From NCBI GenBank assembly GCA_947448725.1, contig CANFOM010000002.1:62001-126000 (forward strand): a stretch of DNA of 64,000 bases, read 5' to 3'. Positions 60,998 to 64,000 of this stretch are shown here, piece after piece. A program made the translations under genes and the position numbers. The notes under the pieces were generated by a model. It did not search any database, had not been told where the DNA came from, and worked only from the letters and a program-made list of their open reading frames with translations. Each line of letters begins with the position of its first letter. Position 1 is the first letter of the stretch. The stretch is from Bacteroidota bacterium (GTDB taxonomy: Bacteria; Bacteroidota; Bacteroidia; Chitinophagales; Chitinophagaceae).

Positions 60998-62569
60998 ATG
61001 CAAGAAAATAATAATTTGAATTGGGGTAAACCACTATTCTATGGCTTTTTAGTCATCCTGGGAATTTTGATAGGTGTCTTTTTTAAAGGAAATTTTAATT
61101 TAGGATCATTAACCAGAAATAATCAGCAACCCATTCAGGAAATGATTGAATTGGTACAATCCAAATATGTGGATTCAGTTTCCAATGATAGTGCTGGCAT
61201 TAGAGTGGCTAATTTTTATCTAGCACAGTTAGATCCTCATTCTGTTTATATTCCACCAGCCGATTTGAACGAGGTGAATGAGCAATTACAACCCAATTTT
61301 AAAGGAATAGGCATTGAATTTCAACAATTCAGAGACAGTGTTTTTGTAGCGTATGTAATGAAAGAGGGCCCTGCAGATAAGGCTGGATTAAAAGTGGGAG
61401 ACATTCTTTTAAATGCAGATGATAGTATTCAATTATCAGGAAAAAAATGGGAGGCGGAAGAGATAAGAAAAAAAATAAAGGGACCTTCCAATACCAAAGT
61501 AAAATTGTTGGTAGATCGTTTAGGTATAAAAAAATCCTATGTAATTTCTAGAGACAATGTATCCATATCCTCTGTAGATGCAAGCTATATGATTGACAGC
61601 CTCCTTGGGTATATTCGTATCAATAAATTTGCGGATCGAACTTACGAGGCATTTATGCAAGCCTTAGAGCCCTTGTTGCAAAAAGGAATGAAATCTTTAG
61701 TGATTGATTTAAGAGGAAATGGAGGTGGGTTATTATCAGAAGCGGTGGGCATTGCAGATGAATTATTAAGTGGAAATAAATTAATCGTTTATACCCAAGG
61801 GGTGCATTCGCCTCGCGTAGATTATTTTAGTAAAAGAGAAGGCTTGTTTGAACAAGGCGGGTTAACTATTTTAATGGATGAGACTTCTGCATCAGCGAGT
61901 GAAGTATTGGCAGGTGCATTGCAAGATTGGGATAGAGCTACCATTGTTGGAAGAAGGTCGTTTGGAAAAGGGTTGGTACAACAACAATTTAAATTATCCA
62001 ATGGCGGCGCATTGCGATTAACTACCGCAAAATATTTTACGCCTTTGGGTAGAAATATACAAAGGCCTTATGCAAAAGGTAAGCAAGAATATGAAAATGA
62101 TTTTATTGCCAGATTACATGAGGATGCATTGGGTAAACAAGATTCTAGTTTTAAGGGACCTTCTTTTAAAACGCCTAAAGGGCATTTAGTATTTGGAGGA
62201 GGGGGTATTTATCCCGACAAATGGGTGAATGGGAATGGGTTATTAATGGATACCAGTTTTAAGGTATTGTGGGAAGATGGTTTATTGAATGATTTTGTAT
62301 TGCATTGGTATGTGCAGAATAAAAAAATGATGGAGGCTCAACAAAATCCAATTGCTTTTTTAAAGCAGACAGAACAATACAATTATTGGGGCGCCTTATA
62401 CGATTATGCTAATTCGGCGCAGAAAAATAAATTGAAAGGACTAGAGAAAAGCAAGCTAATGGTACAAAATCAAATACGCGGCTTGATTGCAAGAACGCAA
62501 TGGTACAAACAAGGCTTGATAGAAGTCCAAAATGCATTGGATCCTAATTTCAAGCAAATGCTGCCCTAA
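60998..62569 (+). CDS. S41-family C-terminal processing peptidase, CtpA-like
   Basis: A membrane-anchored periplasmic protease of 523 residues, much shorter than the Prc-type enzyme at 14592. There is one N-terminal membrane helix (about 10-30), a PDZ domain (about 90-175, FKGIGIEFQQF; GPADKAGLKVGDIL) and an S41 core with the serine in DETSASASEVLAG and the lysine in RSFGKGLVQQ. CtpA enzymes trim precursor C-termini. A near-consensus -7 element TAATTTTA is at 60973-60980. Confidence 0.92.
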   Translation: MQENNNLNWGKPLFYGFLVILGILIGVFFKGNFNLGSLTRNNQQPIQEMIELVQSKYVDSVSNDSAGIRVANFYLAQLDPHSVYIPPADLNEVNEQLQPNFKGIGIEFQQFRDSVFVAYVMKEGPADKAGLKVGDILLNADDSIQLSGKKWEAEEIRKKIKGPSNTKVKLLVDRLGIKKSYVISRDNVSISSVDASYMIDSLLGYIRINKFADRTYEAFMQALEPLLQKGMKSLVIDLRGNGGGLLSEAVGIADELLSGNKLIVYTQGVHSPRVDYFSKREGLFEQGGLTILMDETSASASEVLAGALQDWDRATIVGRRSFGKGLVQQQFKLSNGGALRLTTAKYFTPLGRNIQRPYAKGKQEYENDFIARLHEDALGKQDSSFKGPSFKTPKGHLVFGGGGIYPDKWVNGNGLLMDTSFKVLWEDGLLNDFVLHWYVQNKKMMEAQQNPIAFLKQTEQYNYWGALYDYANSAQKNKLKGLEKSKLMVQNQIRGLIARTQWYKQGLIEVQNALDPNFKQMLP

Positions 62570-62646
62570 AACATGATATTTATCAGTTTTTAAAATGATC
62601 CGACTCATTGATACGCTAATTTAATTGCTGCACTTTCGTTGTAACA

Positions 62647-64000
62647 ATGTTACAAGAAACTTGCTACCACTGTGGACTAAAATGTGCTACAGCTATCCAA
62701 ATTAAAGAAAAATACTTTTGTTGTGATGGCTGTAAAATGGTGTATTCGCTTTTAGATGAAAATGGATTGTGTCAATATTATGACTTATCCGCTATGCCTG
62801 GAGTAACCGCCAAAGGGCGTTTTATTGCTGATAAATTTAACTACTTAGACAATGCCGCCATTCAAGAGCAGTTGATTCAATTTAAATTAGGAGATCAGGT
62901 ACATATTACCTTTTATTTACCTCAAATACATTGTGTAAGCTGTGTGTGGCTTTTGGAAAATTTGAGTAAGATAAATCCTGGGATCATTCATTCTCAAACT
63001 CATTTTGAAAAAAAGGAAATAAAAATAATATACAATCCGACACTTATTTCCTTAAAGGAATTGGTGCAATTGCTTTCATTTGTGGGGTATGAGCCGGTGA
63101 TACATTTAGGAGGCAATGATTGGTTAAAGAAAAAGAAGGTAAATAAAAAGCAATTGTATAAAATTGGAATTGCAGGCTTTTGTTTTAGCAATATTATGAT
63201 GCTAAGCTTTCCAGAATATTTATCCAATGATGCTTTAGAGTTAGGTTCGCTTAGGCATTTTTTTATTTATATTAATTTACTTTTATCTTTGCCAGTTTTA
63301 TTGTATAGCGCAAGCGGTTTTTTTATTTCAGCGTACACCGGTCTCAGGCAAAAATGGTTAAATATAGATGCACCCATTGCGCTTGCCATTGCAGTTACTT
63401 TTAGTAGAAGTGTATATGAAATACTATCTCAAACAGGAGCAGGTTATCTTGATAGTATGAGTGGTATTGTATTTTTTATGTTGGTAGGAAGATGGTTCCA
63501 AGATAAATCCTATGATTCTTTTGCTTTTGACAGAGATTACAATTCTTTTTTTCCATTAGGGGTAACTATATTAAAAGAAGGGAAAGAAGTCAATAAGCCT
63601 TTATCGGATTTGTTGAAATCTGAGATTGTATTAATCAGGTCTGATGAAATGATACCCGCAGATTCGACATTATTAACGGATGGGGCCTTGATTGATTATA
63701 GCTTTGTGACTGGTGAAAATGCACCTATTGCTGTTGCCGTTGGGCAATTGGTGTATGCAGGAGGCATTCAAAAAGGAAGAGCCATACAATTAGAAGTGGT
63801 TAAGCCTGTTGGCCAAAGCTATATCACCGAATTGTGGAATAGTCCGGTATTAAAGACAGAGAAGAATGTTGAAAAATCTTTTGTACATCCTTGGAGTCAA
63901 TATTTTACCATAGTATTATTGACCATTGCAATTATGACTGGATTGTATTGGAGTGTAAATGATCCCCATAAAATATTGCCTGCAGTGACCGCTGTTTTAA
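62647..64000 (+). CDS. Heavy-metal P-type ATPase, CcoI/FixI-like copper exporter, 3' end missing
   Basis: An ORF of 451 complete codons, open at the window edge. The N-terminal zinc-ribbon-like metal-binding domain has CYHCGLKC and CCDGC (Cys6, 9, 13, 25, 26, 29). An HMA domain has the CxxC pair Cys96 and Cys99 (IHCVSCVW). Several membrane helices follow (about 155-180, 198-222, 230-250, 265-285), then the actuator TGE motif in SFVTGENAPI. This order, especially the extra N-terminal ribbon, is that of CcoI/FixI, which supplies copper for cbb3-type oxidase assembly. The phosphorylation DKTGT motif and the CPC-bearing helix would lie just outside or at the edge. ATG start chosen at the CcoI-like N-terminus. 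Confidence 0.88.
   Translation, partial: MLQETCYHCGLKCATAIQIKEKYFCCDGCKMVYSLLDENGLCQYYDLSAMPGVTAKGRFIADKFNYLDNAAIQEQLIQFKLGDQVHITFYLPQIHCVSCVWLLENLSKINPGIIHSQTHFEKKEIKIIYNPTLISLKELVQLLSFVGYEPVIHLGGNDWLKKKKVNKKQLYKIGIAGFCFSNIMMLSFPEYLSNDALELGSLRHFFIYINLLLSLPVLLYSASGFFISAYTGLRQKWLNIDAPIALAIAVTFSRSVYEILSQTGAGYLDSMSGIVFFMLVGRWFQDKSYDSFAFDRDYNSFFPLGVTILKEGKEVNKPLSDLLKSEIVLIRSDEMIPADSTLLTDGALIDYSFVTGENAPIAVAVGQLVYAGGIQKGRAIQLEVVKPVGQSYITELWNSPVLKTEKNVEKSFVHPWSQYFTIVLLTIAIMTGLYWSVNDPHKILPAVTAVL

Noticed and set aside
63000..63227. Minus-strand frame of 75 codons near the window end
   Set aside because: It lies inside the open P-type ATPase frame on the plus strand, which carries family motifs throughout.

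Overview
The window looks like a chromosomal segment of a low-GC member of the Bacteroidota, most likely of the Chitinophagaceae. This is inferred from gene content and promoter style, not from a database search. Supporting signs are: repeated TAnnTTTG promoter elements upstream of genes; a DAHP synthase fused to a C-terminal type II chorismate mutase; a DUF2723 membrane giant; a UpxY-type NusG paralogue; a SusC-unrelated outer-membrane beta-barrel receptor; and paired CCG/4Fe-4S membrane oxidoreductase genes. Nearly all the sequence is coding. I see no insertion sequences, prophage, CRISPR array or rRNA, so this is core genome rather than an island.

Layout. 1-4566: end of a tryptophan/histidine biosynthetic run (trpB partial, trpA, hisH, hisA, hisF, hisIE). 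4632-14316: a TlpA-like thioredoxin, an Fe-S electron-transfer operon, a phosphohexomutase, Pcm, an outer-membrane receptor and a DUF445-like protein. 14378-14452: tRNA-His. 14592-30468: housekeeping genes (C-terminal protease, UpxY, MtaB, DUF2723, cysteine desulfurase, GlmM, PAP2, RluD, LipB, a PLP enzyme, a nucleotidyltransferase), then a trypsin-like protease with an anti-sigma-like N-terminus next to an ECF-type sigma factor. 30597-30880: a tiny repetitive lipoprotein with a structured 3' UTR. 31005-40428: the aromatic amino-acid operon (pheA, aminotransferase, tyrA, a DEAD-box helicase, DAHP synthase/chorismate mutase, aroB, aroA, aroC). 40435-46823: DUF952, RlpA, an OmpA protein with thrombospondin-3 repeats, murB, priA, plsC. 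46906-54520: ammonium assimilation (amt, gltD, gltB). 54707-62569: ispE, a bifunctional nuclease, cupin, an atypical SDR, etfA/etfB, TPR, a hypothetical protein, a BadF-type kinase and a second S41 protease. 62647-end: a partial CcoI/FixI-type copper P-type ATPase, open at the window edge.

The most interesting element is the leader of the aromatic operon. Between a TAnnTTTG promoter (31005) and pheA (31157) lies a 28-codon ORF with ten consecutive aromatic codons, WFYFFFYFYF. It is followed by an intrinsic terminator whose T-tract abuts the pheA start codon. The left arm of the terminator can instead pair with a GCCGGG copy inside the leader ORF. This is a complete set of parts for translation-coupled attenuation sensing Phe, Tyr and Trp together.

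Several starts were moved from the longest reading frame to a downstream ATG where the longest frame began with TTG or GTG. Two genes (the sigma factor and the ACC-deaminase-like enzyme) appear to use TTG.
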